This document shows positions 9,520 to 24,400 of a stretch of 64,000 bases of DNA, one piece after another. The notes under the pieces were generated by a model. That model made no database searches. It was not told where the DNA came from and saw nothing but the letters and a program-made list of their open reading frames with translations. Position numbers and translations under genes: made by a program. This stretch comes from Motacilla alba alba (Eukaryota; Chordata; Aves; Passeriformes; Motacillidae): assembly GCF_015832195.1 (NCBI RefSeq), contig NC_052031.1, positions 11,285,850 through 11,349,849 of the forward strand, read 5' to 3'. Each line of letters begins with the position of its first letter. The stretch's first letter is position 1.

Positions 9520-12500
9520 GCAAATTACATGCAAAATCACACATCACATTGGAATTACACATTAAATTGGAAGAATGCAGGTGATTCAAACAGGAGTAAC
9601 CCTTTAATGCTTGCTCTTTTCTGACCCTAACAAAAAAAAAAAGGTAATTTTCTACTGAACGTAACTACAATATTTTTTCAAGGAAATAAACTACAAGGCA
9701 GATTAAGAAAAACAACTTACAAAATAATTAGCTAACACAGATGTATTCAGTTAGACATGGCCAGATGTAATTCCTCCTTGGATGATTAAGGATATAGACA
9801 AAATAAACTCTGATCACTATCTTTTAGAAGCTGTGAGAGACCGATAATACCTTGAGGACTGGAAGAGGACTACCAAATTCACTATCTACAATTTAATGTG
9901 GAAAAAGGAGGTCTCAATGAAATACAGATCTAATCATCCTAGTTCCAAACCTTGAAATACACTGGAAAACATATTAAAGGTTCATTTTGTGAATGTCCAA
10001 AAGATAATTAAATGATAAACAACGACCAACATGATTTTGTCAAGAAAATTAATATGAAACCACTCTAGTGTCATTAAACAGCTTATTAGATAAGAACAAA
10101 AGAAAAATATATTATGTAGCTTTCTTTTTAAAAGGCTTCAGACTTTATGTAACATGATGTACCTTAGTGTAATTAAATAAGCACTAAGTTCAAGATGAAC
10201 AAATAATCAGTTCAAAATTGGATTTCAAATTGGCTTTTACCTATGGTCTACTCTTAAAATTTTATGCATAGTCCTGTACATGTCTGATCTGTTTTTCATT
10301 CTTCTCAGAAATACGTATTTAAAGAGGAGGCTGGGCATGTATTATGTTTCTTAGCTGACCTAGAAACTTCAAACATTCTGCAGAAATCCTAACAGATGAG
10401 ATGCACTATATTTCTCTTTCTAGAAAGTTAGGCACATCTTAGATGAAATATGGCAAATTAGTTTGGACTAATCTGATTTCATAAACCGATATTGCATTTA
10501 ATCCCATTTTCCATTTATCTCTATGTCTTAATTATTCTTCTCTTCCAAATTTTTTCGAAAGGTTTTCATTATACTTAGGTCAAACTGACATATATCTAGT
10601 TTTCAAGATTACATTTTTTTTCTTCTCTCAAATATCATTACCATAATGCTGTTCTCACTGCTGTACCATCCCTAGTTTGACAGATTCAATACAATGCCTT
10701 GCTGCCAACTTTAAAACTTAATGTACTAGTTCTTTCCAGTACTATGCCATGTACATTATTCTTTCCCTTCCAACTGAGCTTAAGAACTTTCCTTCCACCT
10801 AAAATGGACAGGCACATTCATCACTCATTGTCTTAAAACTACAGGGGAGATGACAGATGCTGGTGTCAACCCTCCCTTCAAGGCTATGCTTCTCCTACCA
10901 GCCCGTTCTCTAACTCTTCCAGACATGAACTCAGTCCACACTGAGCAATAACCAGGTTTCTTTTTGTACAATAAAATCCAGTTTGTCAAGGCCTATGTTG
11001 ATGGCTTCTTGCAGGCTGATCAGCCAGGGACATGCAGCCCTCCAGAAGATGGAGGCCTCTATCCTACATGGTACTCACCTGTCAAGGATAACACAACCTG
11101 GGGGCTTTTTCTCTCATTTATCCTTGTTCTTTCTTTGCTCTGCATCATCTTCATTTATAATATACATTAATGCAGTCATCTCTTTTAACACTTCCAAAAT
11201 ATTTTGACTTCCCTCACTTAAAATATACCTTATGGAAGATTTCCTGACAAAACACAGTTCATGTGTAATACCGAGAGTATTCTCCCCTCTAAAACCTCTC
11301 CTCACATCTTGGAAGAAATTTTCTTCAATAAAAAGAATTCTGATTATGCAGTGCTTACTGTTGCTTGAGCCCTGCAATCCTAGTATTAACTTCTTCTATA
11401 ATTCCCAGTTTCTGGGTTAATCATGCACAAATTTTATTCTACTAAAGCAAGTGGAAATTTTCCCATCCACTGCTGTGCCTGATTTATGACTACTTCCCTC
11501 TCTATGCACACAAGATCATGGATTGTACTAATTCTAATACCTAATTGTAATACAGCATGTCACTAGTAATATTTTGCATGTAATTCTGCAGCCCTAATAG
11601 CATATATTTTTCATTTTTGTAAGAGCCAGACAGATATTTAATCTCCTTGTATATTTTTTAGAGGAAGTTATTGAAATTCTGAAATAATATTGATTTACAC
11701 ATACAGATACAGTGATGAATTTATTATTTGCTTTTAAAACAACAGTCACAGAAAATAATAGATCCTGGGTTTAGTGATGATATATGCTTTTAGGCATTGG
11801 GACTAAAATCCTATTTGACTCATACAAAAGATCCAGTAACTTTCTGTGAGCCTTTAACAGCCAAGGTTTTGGCCCCACAAAGGATGCAGGGGCTGAAAAT
11901 ATATTTAGAGATGATTTAAGAGCACAGTTTCCAATTTATGATTTGAGATTTCTGCACTTAAAGGCCTCCTAACTCTGCAATTGCCAAGGCTCCATAATAC
12001 TTCAGGTTTTAATTTGTTAAGTTCCCAAGCACATGAAGCTGTGCCACAGCTCATTTCCAGGATGATATCTGTCTTGACTAATTTGACCTCTTTGCTGCCC
12101 AATTTATGCCAATACACCAGATGGACCAAAAGATTGGTCACACTTACTGGTCTCTGCTTGTGACCTCCATACTAACAGGGAGAAGATGACTTTCTCTAAG
12201 AGCATACAGACAAAAATGCCAGGTTATCACAGCACACTGCATCTCAATTAATGGGTGCACACTCTTGAAATCTATAGCAGATGGCCATTTCCTATATCAG
12301 AACTTTCAACACTGTGTATAGAAAAATCCTATGTTGGACTTTATTTGGGCAGAGAGGAGGAGCTGAACTTCAAGTTAAAACAACCTGTTGAAATGGTGCA
12401 TGGTTCTGTTATATTTTGCATAAACCACTGAAATCTGATCAAGTCACCCAGGTTACCATAAGCATTGACAATTTATGTTTTAGTAGATGAAATAAAATTG

Positions 12501-13400
12501 TAACAAATTTTAAGGCTCTATTTGCCTTACCAGGCTGCTTACACTGAGTCAGGATATACTCTGCTCTGTCAAGACCTGGAAAAGTGGAAAACTATGACTT
12601 CATAGGCCTTGTCTAATTTTTATTCCAGTGAATGTTCCATATCAAGTATATGAAATTGACATGAGTAGAGCCTTGATCAGGCTGGAATAACTTGTGCTGG
12701 AAACTCAGAACAACTGCATGAAATAATGCTAACATGAATAGCCAAATAAAGAAGAAAAACTATCTTAACAATTAAAAACTCAATCTTTCTATGGTCTCTT
12801 CAGTCATATCTGACTGACACTTTTATTTCAAACCCAGGGCCAGTGGAAGGCACCAGGATGAAACAGCCCATGCCTTATCCCTGTGGCTGAAGCTGTGTAA
12901 TCCCAGCAGCTGCGCAGTCATACTCCACGGCATTAAAAACTGACTTGTCCGCAAAGCAGGAGGGCATACCAATCCAATCTGCCAGCATTTCAACACAGCA
13001 GCTTTAGGTGTAGAGAATGGAAATGAAATGGGTTTCCAGATAATTAAAAATATATTACTTCTAGTCTGCATTTCAGTGTTGATGTCTGTTTATTCCACAT
13101 TGGACTGGAAGAGTAGAGGGGAACACAAGCACGTAATACTTCTCCATGTGAAACATTTGAGAAGAGTATGAGAGGATAAGGATTTATGTTCAGTTCTGTT
13201 TTTTCTAAAAGTTGAAAGAAGTGTAGAAATGAAGTCTAGAGATAATCATGCCCAGAATATACTAGTCAGGCTGCAGTCTGCAGTCTGTAAAGGAATAAAA
13301 GTGAAGGTACAGGGAAGTTATACACTCCCCATGTAGGTTTATGAAGTGCCTCATAAATAAGTTTTGCTCAGCTGCTTTGATTTATTTCTTTAATCTTTCC
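9517..13400. other. Unannotated AT-rich sequence
   Basis: No gene, RNA gene or repeat family is recognised. An open frame at 10964-11170 ends in a hydrophobic stretch rich in Leu, Ile and Phe, but it has no recognisable homology and no promoter or splice context. It is treated as chance. Confidence 0.45.
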
Positions 13401-13412
13401 TTTTTTTTTTTT
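13401..13412. repeat. Poly-T run in T-rich tract
   Basis: Twelve T residues lie inside a longer T/C-rich tract (13375-13450). It is low-complexity sequence with no associated element recognised. Confidence 0.8.
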
Positions 13413-14240
13413 CCCTTTTTCTGTTTTCTCTTCCTTGTTTTCTGTTTTTCAAGAAGTCATACTTTGAAAGAAAGCTTTGGAGATAATAATACTTTTGTAG
13501 AGCAGGGTGACTCTTCAAGACTTATCCAGTTTAGACCTGGTTCATGGATGGGATAGCGTGCTCACAGAGAAGCTAAAGACACAGTTGCATGGGCAGAAAA
13601 TGTTGCAGTTTCCTGGCCCAACAAGTAACAGCAAGTTGGATGAGAGCAATCACTGTTACCCAACTACCTGATCTCCTTCAAGGGTGCATTGGATGAACCC
13701 TTGAAGATTCATATGGTTCTCTCACACATAATAAGAAAATACCAAATTTGTGGAGAGACATTATATCAGAGGTTTAGGAGCAGTTAACCACTGACACTAG
13801 AATATTATATTGCTGCCACAGGGATTGAAGAAGAACTAAGGAATGGAGAGGATTCAGGATGATTGACTGACTGAAAAACATTGTCTGCAACAAAATTTTG
13901 AGAGGCCTGAATCCATTATGCTTAAAAAAAAAAAAAAGTGATTTGATTATGGGTTGTTAATTCTAATTTGGGTAACAATCTGATTGTAGCTGGCTCATCA
14001 ACCTCATAAATAAAGATAAAAGAAGATCCAGGGACTGAAAATTGAGGCAAGGAAAGTTCAGACTGAGAAATAAAACAAGGTGAGAACTTTTAGAAGAGGT
14101 ATAAGCAACCGCCAAGATAACCTAACAATATTAATGTTAGGTATATTTTTAGCTTGTTGATTTGTTTTTTTTAGTTTTTTTTAATGAAAAAATATTTAAT
14201 TCAAGCCTTATGGCATGTATTATTCAAGAGTGCAGAATAG
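13413..14240. other. Unannotated sequence
   Basis: Nothing is recognised here. A 14-base A run at about 13924-13937 is the only low-complexity feature. Confidence 0.45.
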
Positions 14241-14271
14241 ATGATGGTGATGATGATGATAATAATAATAA
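14241..14271. repeat. Compound (GAT)n(AAT)n trinucleotide microsatellite
   Basis: A short GAT array (with one GGT interruption) passes directly into four AAT/ATA units. It encodes the Asp/Asn run of the local open frame, which is otherwise unrecognised. Confidence 0.85.
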
Positions 14272-17200
14272 GACAGAGCTGACATCTATTCTGAGTAGAA
14301 ACCTGAGCTTATTTAATCCACAAGTATTTTGCCACTGGCTTGATTTCATTGTTGCTTTTGATTATATTAAAAACTCTTTCACCACTCCAAATTTACTGAT
14401 AAAATAAGCACACACAAACACCAGCTGAAGTAGACATGGGGTTCTGGTCAAAGACAGCACTCCAGGAATAAAAAGGGTTTCTTGGATTTTTACAGCCAAG
14501 TATCTATGCACCTGTGTACAGCACACCCCTGCAAATAGTTAAACTGGCACAAGAGAAAACACAGCTGATTGTGCCAGGACAGCATGATAAATAGTCAAAC
14601 CTGGCTTTGGCAGAGGGGAGCAGGAATTTTCAAAGCCAGCTTTGCCCCCAAAAACTGTATCTCATGTGTCTCCTAAAGCAGGATACTTGGCAGAACAGGA
14701 CAGTACTGGTACATTGACCCTTCATTGCCAAGGTTCTAAGACAATAGATCTTTTTAATGCAGTTGATTTGAAATGTGTGTTTGTTTATGAAGAGTAAGAG
14801 CTGAAAGCCTTTTACCACAGAACAGTTTTCATGTAAACCACAAACCCACATTTCATTTGCTAATAGCTCTACTTAGTATTTCCAGTCTCTAAAAGAAATA
14901 ATAGACAGTTTTAATGTCATTCTTCTTTTTGAAATGCAGCCTCTCCTATAGGCTGTACATTACACCCAGCAGTCATCACAGACGGAGAGCAGGAGTGGAT
15001 TTTTCTTAGTGTTGAAGACTCAGTGAGCTGCTGACTCAGAATCACCTTTCTTGGAGACATGCCTTCCTCACATGTTAGTCCTTTGCTTAGACCACTAGAG
15101 CCATTTAAAGAATATTTGATTCACCACATGGCAGCATGAATTTTAAGTAATATTCCCCTAGCACTTGCAGTGCGGTTCAAAATAGCATCCATAGACAGCT
15201 ATATCTTAAGATGATCATTTATTTTTAGAATACAGCCCAGAGCATTTTTTAATGCCCACATTTGCATTTGGCTTTGATTTGTGCTATGGAGAATCCCTAG
15301 TAAATGAAAAGTGCATCCAACAGATATTTTTTCAGCATTTTTGAACTGACATGCTATTTTTAGACAAGATTAGTTATTCCCTCATCTAGATACTATATTT
15401 TGATCTGTTGCTCAAGCCAAATTTAATATGTCATGTCCTGAAAAGAACAGTAGAGAAACAGTACAAGGGAGACATAGCTGAGTATCTACAACACATACAG
15501 CATAAAGAAGCTCAGCTGAAAATGCCCATAAGCTTCCAGGTAGACAGTGTGGTACCCAAAAAGCCATCCTCAATACCTTCCTGTAAGGCTTTGGGGGGAA
15601 TGCCACAGCATTTTGACAATCTGCTAGAACAAGCATTCCTATCATTGCCCTGACCCTGGTGAATTACTCAAACGACTGTGATCACCCGAGCTTTTGTAAC
15701 TGAGGCAGAAGCAAGGCCAGGGTCTTGATTCAGTTTAGTCCCTACCTTGATCAGCTGGATAAGGGCCTGGATCTATTGGCTGGGCAGCCGCAGGCACTGT
15801 CACAAGGGAGAGTGGCAATGTGCATCTCAGAGAGAGAGAGTTTTGAAAGAAGTTCTTCAGTCCGATCAGCCAATGGATTCACTCTTTTTACAAGTGTGTT
15901 AAATGCTTTCCTGGTAAGAAATTAGAACATATTCAGCCTGTATGAGCTGATGCAAAATCACAGGCACATATCTTATTACAGACCATCTATTAGGTTTTAA
16001 AACAGATAGTCTTAGATTTAAAACCAAACTGTCATGACAATCTTCTCTTGCACAGAGCTGGCTTCAACAGTCCCTAACCCAGGCACTTGCCCTTTCATTG
16101 TCTCCCCAGCACTGCAAACCCAAAGTCCTGCAGCACCACACTGCCACTGCTAAATGAGAGCCATAGGGACTGAGGCTTGCCAGGGTGCTCTGCCCGACTT
16201 TTCTTGACTTGCCTGAAACTCTATGACTAATTTGTTCTACTTTTGCTTATCTTTATGTGGTACAACAGTGGTTTTATATAGATAGCTCTAAAAAGCCATC
16301 ATTCTGTGGAGAGTGAGGCACTTACACTTCTAACACAGTAATGTAAGGTAGAGAAATACAATACCAAAAAACCTTGGAAAGTGGAGAGGCAGGATGCAGC
16401 ATAGAAAAGTGCCTATCTGGAATGATAAGAGGTAGGCCCAGGCTGGCACTGAGGTGTGCAGAGATATAAACCACCCAGCAGCAGGCAAAGGATTGCAGAC
16501 TAGGAGCTGAGTTTGATGATAACAAAGAGCAGAAAACAGCAGTACCTTCCACAAAGCGAGAGAGAGAGTAAGTGTAGATGCAATATGGAATTTTAAAATC
16601 ATGAACAAAAGCAAAGGCGTATGGTAGAAAATGTATAAAAATGGGCAAAGTAAGGGGAAGAGACCAGCAAGAACAAGACTGTATCTTTCCCACTGAAGGA
16701 TCAGGGACTGATGGCTTATGGTCTTACCCTTTCCAGCAGCACAAATCTGCTGACTGTTAGTTCAGAGGAGAAATGAAAGGGTAAGCATTCTTCAAGAAAA
16801 GCATAGAAAACCAAGAACTGAGTGCTAATATTTCAATTGCATCACTATTTTTGAGACCTTTTCTGTAGAGAAGCACTCTAATTGCATAATTAGTTTCTTT
16901 TTAAGGTCAGAAGTAGGTCCAGAGTAATAATAATACTTGAATCAGGCTGCTGAGATTTCCAGCATGCTGACATTAAAGCACTGGATTCATGTACATGTAG
17001 TGTGCTTCCCCCTTGCCCATAAACAACACTGAAACACCACCTTCCCCTCAGCTGCACTTGTTTAATAGTTTGGGAACAGCAACTGCTGTTTGAAAAGGGC
17101 AGTGGCCCTTCTGATGGAGTGGACCCATGGTCAAAATAACTCTGAAAGAAAATCCAGCAATCTTCCTAACAAAACCAGTCTTTTTGTTACTGGTTATCAG

Positions 17201-20200
17201 CTCCTGATCTCATCCACCACACGCTCCACAAAAGCTGTGCTGCCATAACAAAGGGCAGAGCAGACACAGAACAAGAAGACATCAGAATAGCTTAAATCAA
17301 CACTATTGCAGAAGAACAACAGCCAAAGGGGCTGCTCTGGCTTCAGAAAAGAGGTGACAAGACTTACAGTCTCCAAGTGCTCCAGCAAAAGGTTGAAGAT
17401 AAGATGTATGCAATTTAATTTTGTTATTTGTGAAATAATACCTTTTGAATCTCTGTTCTTTTTAAATGAGAGGCTAACCATAATACAAACCAAAATATTC
17501 AATTAGATTTTGCATATGTAACACAACAAGAGAAAAAGATCAAACCTGGAGGCACAAATAATGGAGACATCTAAAAACATCTTTCAAATCAGCACACAAA
17601 GGTTAAGCAAATAAACAGCTAAAAATGGCTAATTTAAAATTTCTATCCAGATTTTTTCTGTGTTAAAGACAGCTCTCAATTGACTGCATTGCCTATGAAA
17701 CAAACACCAAGGGGGCTATGGATACCTGTGGTCTGTAGGAAGGAGAGATAGTTGTGCTGTGAAATAAATAATGTTGTATAGCTGATAAAGGGACATGATA
17801 TAAAGATATACAGGTCATTAATAGATTTACATATCTGGAAAGGGGAAGATGCTTAAATTGCTTTAATATTGAATAACCTCCCTTTATAAGAAAAGCATTT
17901 TCCACAGGAAAACATCAACAGAAAACATGGGCTTTTAAAGAAACTTTAAATTTACATATTTTTGAAAAATAAAGATTAATTAAATTAAATATTTTTTCCT
18001 TACTTTCATTCAATCAGAATTTTTCAATTATTTAGAGAAATTTGTTTGTAATTTTTCAATATAAAAGTATATTTTGAAATTTTGTATTGGATATTTCTAT
18101 TATTTTTCCACATTAAATACTATTGATTTCTTTCAATATCTTTTCTTTAGTAAAAATGCCAGAATCAGCTTTTTCAGGAGCAAAAACCAAAGCTTTGTGA
18201 ACTGCATGAGCTCAATGAACAGCTTGATTAAGTCTATTGTGACTGAGATGAGTGAATCATTATTTTACAAATTGCTGTTTATTAGTTCTGAAATACCCAT
18301 TAATTTTTCCCAATTAAAAATTAATAAATGTCTTTGTCAAGTTCATATGATTCCTTCCTGACTGTAATTTAGACCATTGTTTCTTTGGATTTCAGGGCTT
18401 TACATGCATTTCTGCATCTGTTGTTCAAGATTTTCCTTGAACAGTAGAAAATACTTCTTAAGCTTCTTTTAAATTCTTCATTATGCTATTGATTGCAGCA
18501 TGTTCTTGACTCCAGCTCAACTAGTTAATTAAAAAGTTTTCAGGTTAGGCATGTGAAATGTTTAATTAAACAAAATTCTTCAGTGTTGATCAGTACTTAA
18601 AAGCTTGGGTGAATCTGGCCTTGGAGAATGTTTCTTCTCTCAGGGCAGCTTAAACAATATACTTCTCTCAGTAAATTATGTCCTTGTCACTGATTAGTCT
18701 ACTTCTGGTCCTCTTCAAAGAGAAGAGTGCTATCTTTTAATTTGGAACTAGATCTCAGTACTTGGACGACAAAACCTGCTCATTTGAAGAAGTAATTAAT
18801 GTCTGTGTCAGGAGACGGGATATTTATTACCAAGTTTAAGTTGTTTCATTAGAGGTACAGCTTGTTCCAAGGGAAAATAAAATCAAATAGACACCGTAAT
18901 GCTGAGCACTTTAATGTCCTAATGTTTATGTTCTTTGGCTCCTTGTCCTCAAAGGAATTCAAAGTGGTGCCAACAATGAGAATTGTGCCAGCAAAGAGAC
19001 ACCTAAGCATTATAGGACCCACAGGAGACAGGGTTATCTCCTAAATCCTGTATGACCCCAGAGCACCCTCATGTCCCTACTTGGACAGTTAACTCAGCTC
19101 CAACCAGAGCTACTCTCTGTGTGGTACCAACAGACGTGTGCCAGCAGTCCCTTGTCAACATGAGCTGGTGAAAGACCTGAATGAAAAACGGAGGGACTTG
19201 AGTGAACATACACTGTCCTGGCTCTGATGCACATCCAGGAAATTAAGAATTGTCCACTGCTGCAAATACTGCACTGGACCATGTGGCACTTGGATCTGCA
19301 CTGATACAGCCAATTCTATCAACTCTTACTTCTCCTAAATCACCCAGGGTGGAAGCAACTCCCATGATTTGCCCTTCTGAACGCGGCAGTTGCACTCTTC
19401 TCCCCCACCACACACATGTTCCTCCTGAAACCTTGGCCCTGGGAAAACATTCATGTATGCACTGAGTCCTGAAACTAGTGGGAACACAGGAAAAAAAAGA
19501 TTGGCTTTTGGTTATGGGGTTTTATGATTGGAGAAGAATCACTTACAAATCCACCCACACGCTGAGAGGAGCCAAAACTACAAGCTCTGTCTCTTTTGAG
19601 AAAAATAATTCAAGACAACAAATAGTCTGAGGTAGGGAACAAATCCTGCTCTACCTGTTGAAATTCTAACAGATCATATCCTTTAATTTGTGAGATTTAC
19701 CAACTCTAATGTGGCTTTTTCAGACACAAGGAAAAGGAAGTTTTCTCCGAAGATGAAATCCATCACATCAAGGAATTCCGTTCATCATGAGCAGATTAAT
19801 GAGGCTCGATGGGGGACCCACAGGTCAGCCCAAGCATCACCTCTGCAGTACCCTTCTCTGCAGCTCCCACATCTCTTCAACCCCATCTTTACTTTTTAGG
19901 GTAATCTTTTTTTCAGGGAGTCAGACTCGAATAACTCTTGAATCTCTGTATATATAATCTAGCTATGCATCTGCCCTAGACATAATTTCTGTCTGTTTTC
20001 TAGAAGGAGTAGACATTAGTGGTTGGATTGAGAAGCAAATTTTTTCCTTACACTTATCTATTTATCTACCTAAACTGCAGCCTAGAGATGCTTTTATTCC
20101 TTTCCTTAGCTCTTGACCCATCCTGTCCTCAGATGTTGTGACACTTGGTAGCATCTTTGTCATGTAATATGGCACATAACCATTTCTACATTTTAAATGA

Positions 20201-21369
20201 TCATTTTTGCACTCTTAAGTCCAGCAAACATGAAGAAAAACTTGAATTTTAAAAATTAAAAATTCTTTCAATCTCATTTTTTTAATTTGAAGAAACAATG
20301 TTATAATATATTTAAGGTTTCATAACCTCAGAGCTGACACACGGATTAAAATGTGACAGCCTAAGTAGACAGTTATTGATTTGACATCCTCAGATCACAG
20401 TAAAGGAATACAGGCTCTAACCTGAGACATCATATTTAAATTCTGCACTAAATCAGATGGCATTGGGGTCTGGAGGTAGCAGGTATTAAAATTATAAATA
20501 TTTGCTCATGATGTGTAAGGTCTCAGTGCAACACAGATAGGAATAGTAATTTTCTTTTTGTGCTGAAGACTAATAAACCTGATTATTCTAAGAAAGTTCC
20601 TAAACATTTTCAATGATCACAGGTGATCACTGTCTTTCAGAAAAAGGATAATCTTACTTTAAAAAGTTTTCAGACACAGTTCTGAGCCACAAATAGCTAC
20701 CTGTGAAATAACTTTGGGAGATCTACCTCTTTTAATCTGCTCAAGGTTATGAAAACATTTCTATTTCTACTGAAAACAGTTTCAGCAAGTTTCAAGCCAG
20801 GCTCTGATAAAGTTCCTTTTATATCACTGCTGAAATATGGATTTAATACGGTGCATCTGCAGTCAAGTATTTGCATGACTCCTGTAATTGCTATGGATGG
20901 TCACTAACTCTTAAGGCTCTCACTAAATCCACTAACTTTAATGATCCAGCTTATATGCTGTAAATCAGGCTCTTCCTCAAGTGTCTAATCAAATCAAGAC
21001 CTAAAAGAATAGCTGCATCTGCATTTCTTAAATTCCTTTAATATTATGGTAGTAACTTGAAAATTATAATATTAAATATTATTTTGCCATTCTGTAGGTC
21101 CTTGTATAGAAACCCTGAAGTGAGCCAGAGGGGAAAAAAAGTTAAACTTGAAAATGATCCATTATTTTCCATCACTGTTCATTATTATTTTAAAAAAATA
21201 TGCTATATAGTTGATAAGATCATATGTGTCTATCTAAAATCACATACATGAAGTATTATTTTCAAATATGATTTCTAGCTCCCTGTGAAGCTCCAGTTCC
21301 TGAAGAACCTTAGCAAAAATTACTCTTTTTTTCAATTCCTCTGAAAAATCAAGGTGAAAAATGTCAACA
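14272..21369. other. Unannotated AT-rich sequence
   Basis: No gene, RNA gene or transposon family is recognised over this 7-kb stretch. Open frames reach about 123 codons at most (16322-16693, minus strand). They lack homology I can name and have no conserved splice pattern. The sequence looks like ordinary single-copy avian intergenic or intronic DNA. Confidence 0.45.
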
Positions 21370-21402
21370 TTTGGGATGTCACTCCCAAAGTGACATCCCA
21401 AA
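21370..21402. repeat. Perfect short hairpin (14-bp arms, 5-base loop)
   Basis: The left arm TTTGGGATGTCACT (21370-21383) is perfectly complementary to the right arm AGTGACATCCCAAA (21389-21402), around the loop CCCAA. The pairing does not extend outwards. The arms are too short for a normal microRNA precursor. It may be a small palindromic insertion or a target-duplicated inverted repeat. Confidence 0.9.
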
Positions 21403-24400
21403 GATCACCAGTGTATGTAATGGTGTTGATAGTACAATCCAGAAGTTCCCAATTCTGTTTTTGCCATCAGTTCTCATGAATTTTGACAGGTATTGTATTC
21501 AGTTGTTCAGTGTTACTTTGTTCAGAATATATTTCAATATTCATCAAAACATTTCTGAACTGAGCAATAACAGTTGCTAATTTATTTGTATCAATTTGGT
21601 TTTGTTTCTTATTTTAAAATAGATATTCAAATCTTGAGACTACATCTTTCCCTAACGAATTGCAAACTTCAGTGTGTGAACAAAGCCATTCTATTTCTTG
21701 TGTAACTGCCCTTTCAACATAGAAAATATAATGGGTATTAACATTGAATACTCACCACGCTGCACTACTTTTAAAAACTCTGAGAGCCTTATTGGAAACC
21801 TCATGTTCTATCATTAGAATCAATTACTGTTCAATTGACCACAGCAAATAAAGGTCTTGATACACCCTCATGCAGAAGATGAATAAAAGCCTCTCTCAAC
21901 ACATTTTTCGTAAGTGTCGTGTCTACTTCTATTAGGATTCCTGGAATGTGATGCAATCACAGGAAAAGGATGGACCACTGACTGCAAGAGCAACCTTTCC
22001 TGTATCATGATGCTCTTCAGAGATTTGTCAGCAAGGGCAAATACTCTCAACTGAGACAGACTCCTTTACAGTTGGAACAGGTCCACTGTGCCTTCATTTT
22101 TGAGGTGCTCACAAGCAATGGCATAAAAGTCACATTTGCTTGTTTTAAATAGACCCTAGTTATATGGAAGAATTGTTGTTATTTTTTCACCTCATCTTTT
22201 GTACAGTGCAGAACAAAAATAAAAAGCTCTTGGAAATGATTTTTTTCTATAATTTCCCATTATCATAAGTGAACATTAACAAATCTCTTGTCTGGGTTAT
22301 TAAAAGAAAGTCGGGAGCTACATAACCATGGAAACACAACTTCCAGCCCCCTCAAGCACATGACTACTCCAAGCCATGACAGGCAAAGCCCTGGCAGCAG
22401 GAGCATATGATCCATTGGATCTGCTGGCATTCTAGGCAAAAAATTTTGCTTGAACTTATGTACAGTGGAGTTTTTATTATTAGATTTGGCTTTTTAAAGG
22501 AAAATACAAAAACATAAAATGATAAAGAGGTTTTTCCATTAATTCAAAAGAGCTTTCTGTGTGTTTACCATGGGCTATGCTGGCACCTGGGGACCTTGAC
22601 CACAGATAATTGGGAATTTGAACAAACATGCAGTGAGACATAGTTGTGGTCCTAAGGATCTTACACATCTTACAAATAAAATATTCAAAGTATGTGAACA
22701 GAAAAAAAGTCCTCTTCTGACCACGTCTTTAAATACGCACTATAACGACATCATTGGAAAACCAAGTTGCTTTACTGAGTCAATGCCTAAGGATCCTAAG
22801 GATGCACAGATAGTCTGCCCTGGTTTTAAACATTGAGTCTGTTTCCCATGTACCACTGTTGCCTCAGCAACAAAGCTGTTCAGTTTTCCTCAAAGAGACC
22901 TGCTTCTTCTGCTCTGCTGATCAGGTGCTTTTCACAAGAGCATATTTCACTACAAATTTAAAAACTGTCACTATCACACTCTTTTCACTCCTGCATAGGG
23001 AAGACTACAACCAAAGATCTTCACAGATGTCTTGGTAAGAGCTGTTATCTTCCCGAGCCAGGTACCCAGGGTGGTGACAGAGAGGTGTTGAAGCGCAGTG
23101 TTATTGCAACACTTCTACTCTAGTTAAACCTGCCATTTCACCATTTTTGCTCCTGGAAAGTTCAGCTTCCACTAGGAAGCTCCTGACAGACCACCCTGTG
23201 AAAGGCTGTTTCCAGAATGAGGGCATCTTCCATACCTAAAATTAGAGAGAGAAACTTGTTTGGGAATAGCTTCAAAGTTTTCTGCTCCTGTTGAAGCAAT
23301 TCTTAATGTACTCAGCATAGCAAACTCATCTATGCATTCTAAGAGCTCTGTAGTCCTAGCACTTCCCAAATCTTGAGAGGGACTGCATCCTACTGCTGGG
23401 AACACTCCCATGCTCCCGGGGAAGGCAGGACATCTAGAGGCAGGCTCAGACCCAGCACAACCATTCATTGGCACTGTCAGGAACCCCACTCTTTTTTCCA
23501 TCTGAACACACTTCAGCATTTTTACCAAGTACGGATTTCACAGTATGCATATAATTTACCAAATAATCTTCAAAGACGCGTGAAACGTTTCTCCTCGGGG
23601 AAAGAAAAGAACTGCTCATGATTCTGGATGATCATGTTGCCTACAGCAGTATCACAAGGGTTTATTAGTGCAGTGGTGTGAGCATACACAAACCAGAACA
23701 GAATATTGGCACTGTTTTAAACAGAAACATCCCAGCAGTACCCAAAGCCTCCTGCAGGCCTTAGAGGAGGAGGGGATTATGAGGATTGGAGATTTCCTGA
23801 GCTCCATCTGCTTTCTGTGCTGTGAGGAGTGAAATGCCAAGATCCAAATAGGTGGCTGCAGGTTTGTTTCCTCACCAGGGTCCTGTAATGGGATGTCCTC
23901 TGTGAAATGTGACTAAAGCTTTGTTTCCTGGGATGTACATATACATATATAAGCACATACATACATGCTTGCTGGTCACATCCCTTCCAAGCAGAACCTC
24001 GCTCACCCACAGAAGTTCCTAACACAAGATTATGTCACCAAAAAGGTAAATATTTGGCTCTGGGAGCAGCCCATGATGCCTAAAATATCTGCTTGAGATT
24101 TCTGTGCTCTCACAGTGCCACTGAAAACCTGCAGAGGGGAAGTCACCTGGCCTACAGTCAAGTGTCCATGCAGGGTAGAAGAAATCACTTGGAAATATCA
24201 AGGTTGTTCATTCACTTGTCATCCAGATTACTCAGCCTTCTTATGAGGATGAAAACAAAATGGGCCAGGGCTGCTGTGCTGTGTATTTTATATTTTAGTT
24301 CAGAAATTACAGCAGATACTCAAGAAGTGGAAATCCTGAAAACACAACCCTGAATACTATTCCAGGCAGTCTCGTGCATCAGCAAGCTTTGTTCTCCTCT

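Noticed and set aside
9389..9624. Tyr/Ile-repeat proteins on both strands
   Set aside because: They are direct translations of the (AT)n microsatellite.
10964..11170. Small protein with a C-terminal hydrophobic segment
   Set aside because: The hydrophobic run comes from T-rich DNA. There is no homology, promoter or splice evidence.
21370..21402. MicroRNA precursor
   Set aside because: The paired arms are only 14 bp, and pairing does not extend outwards.
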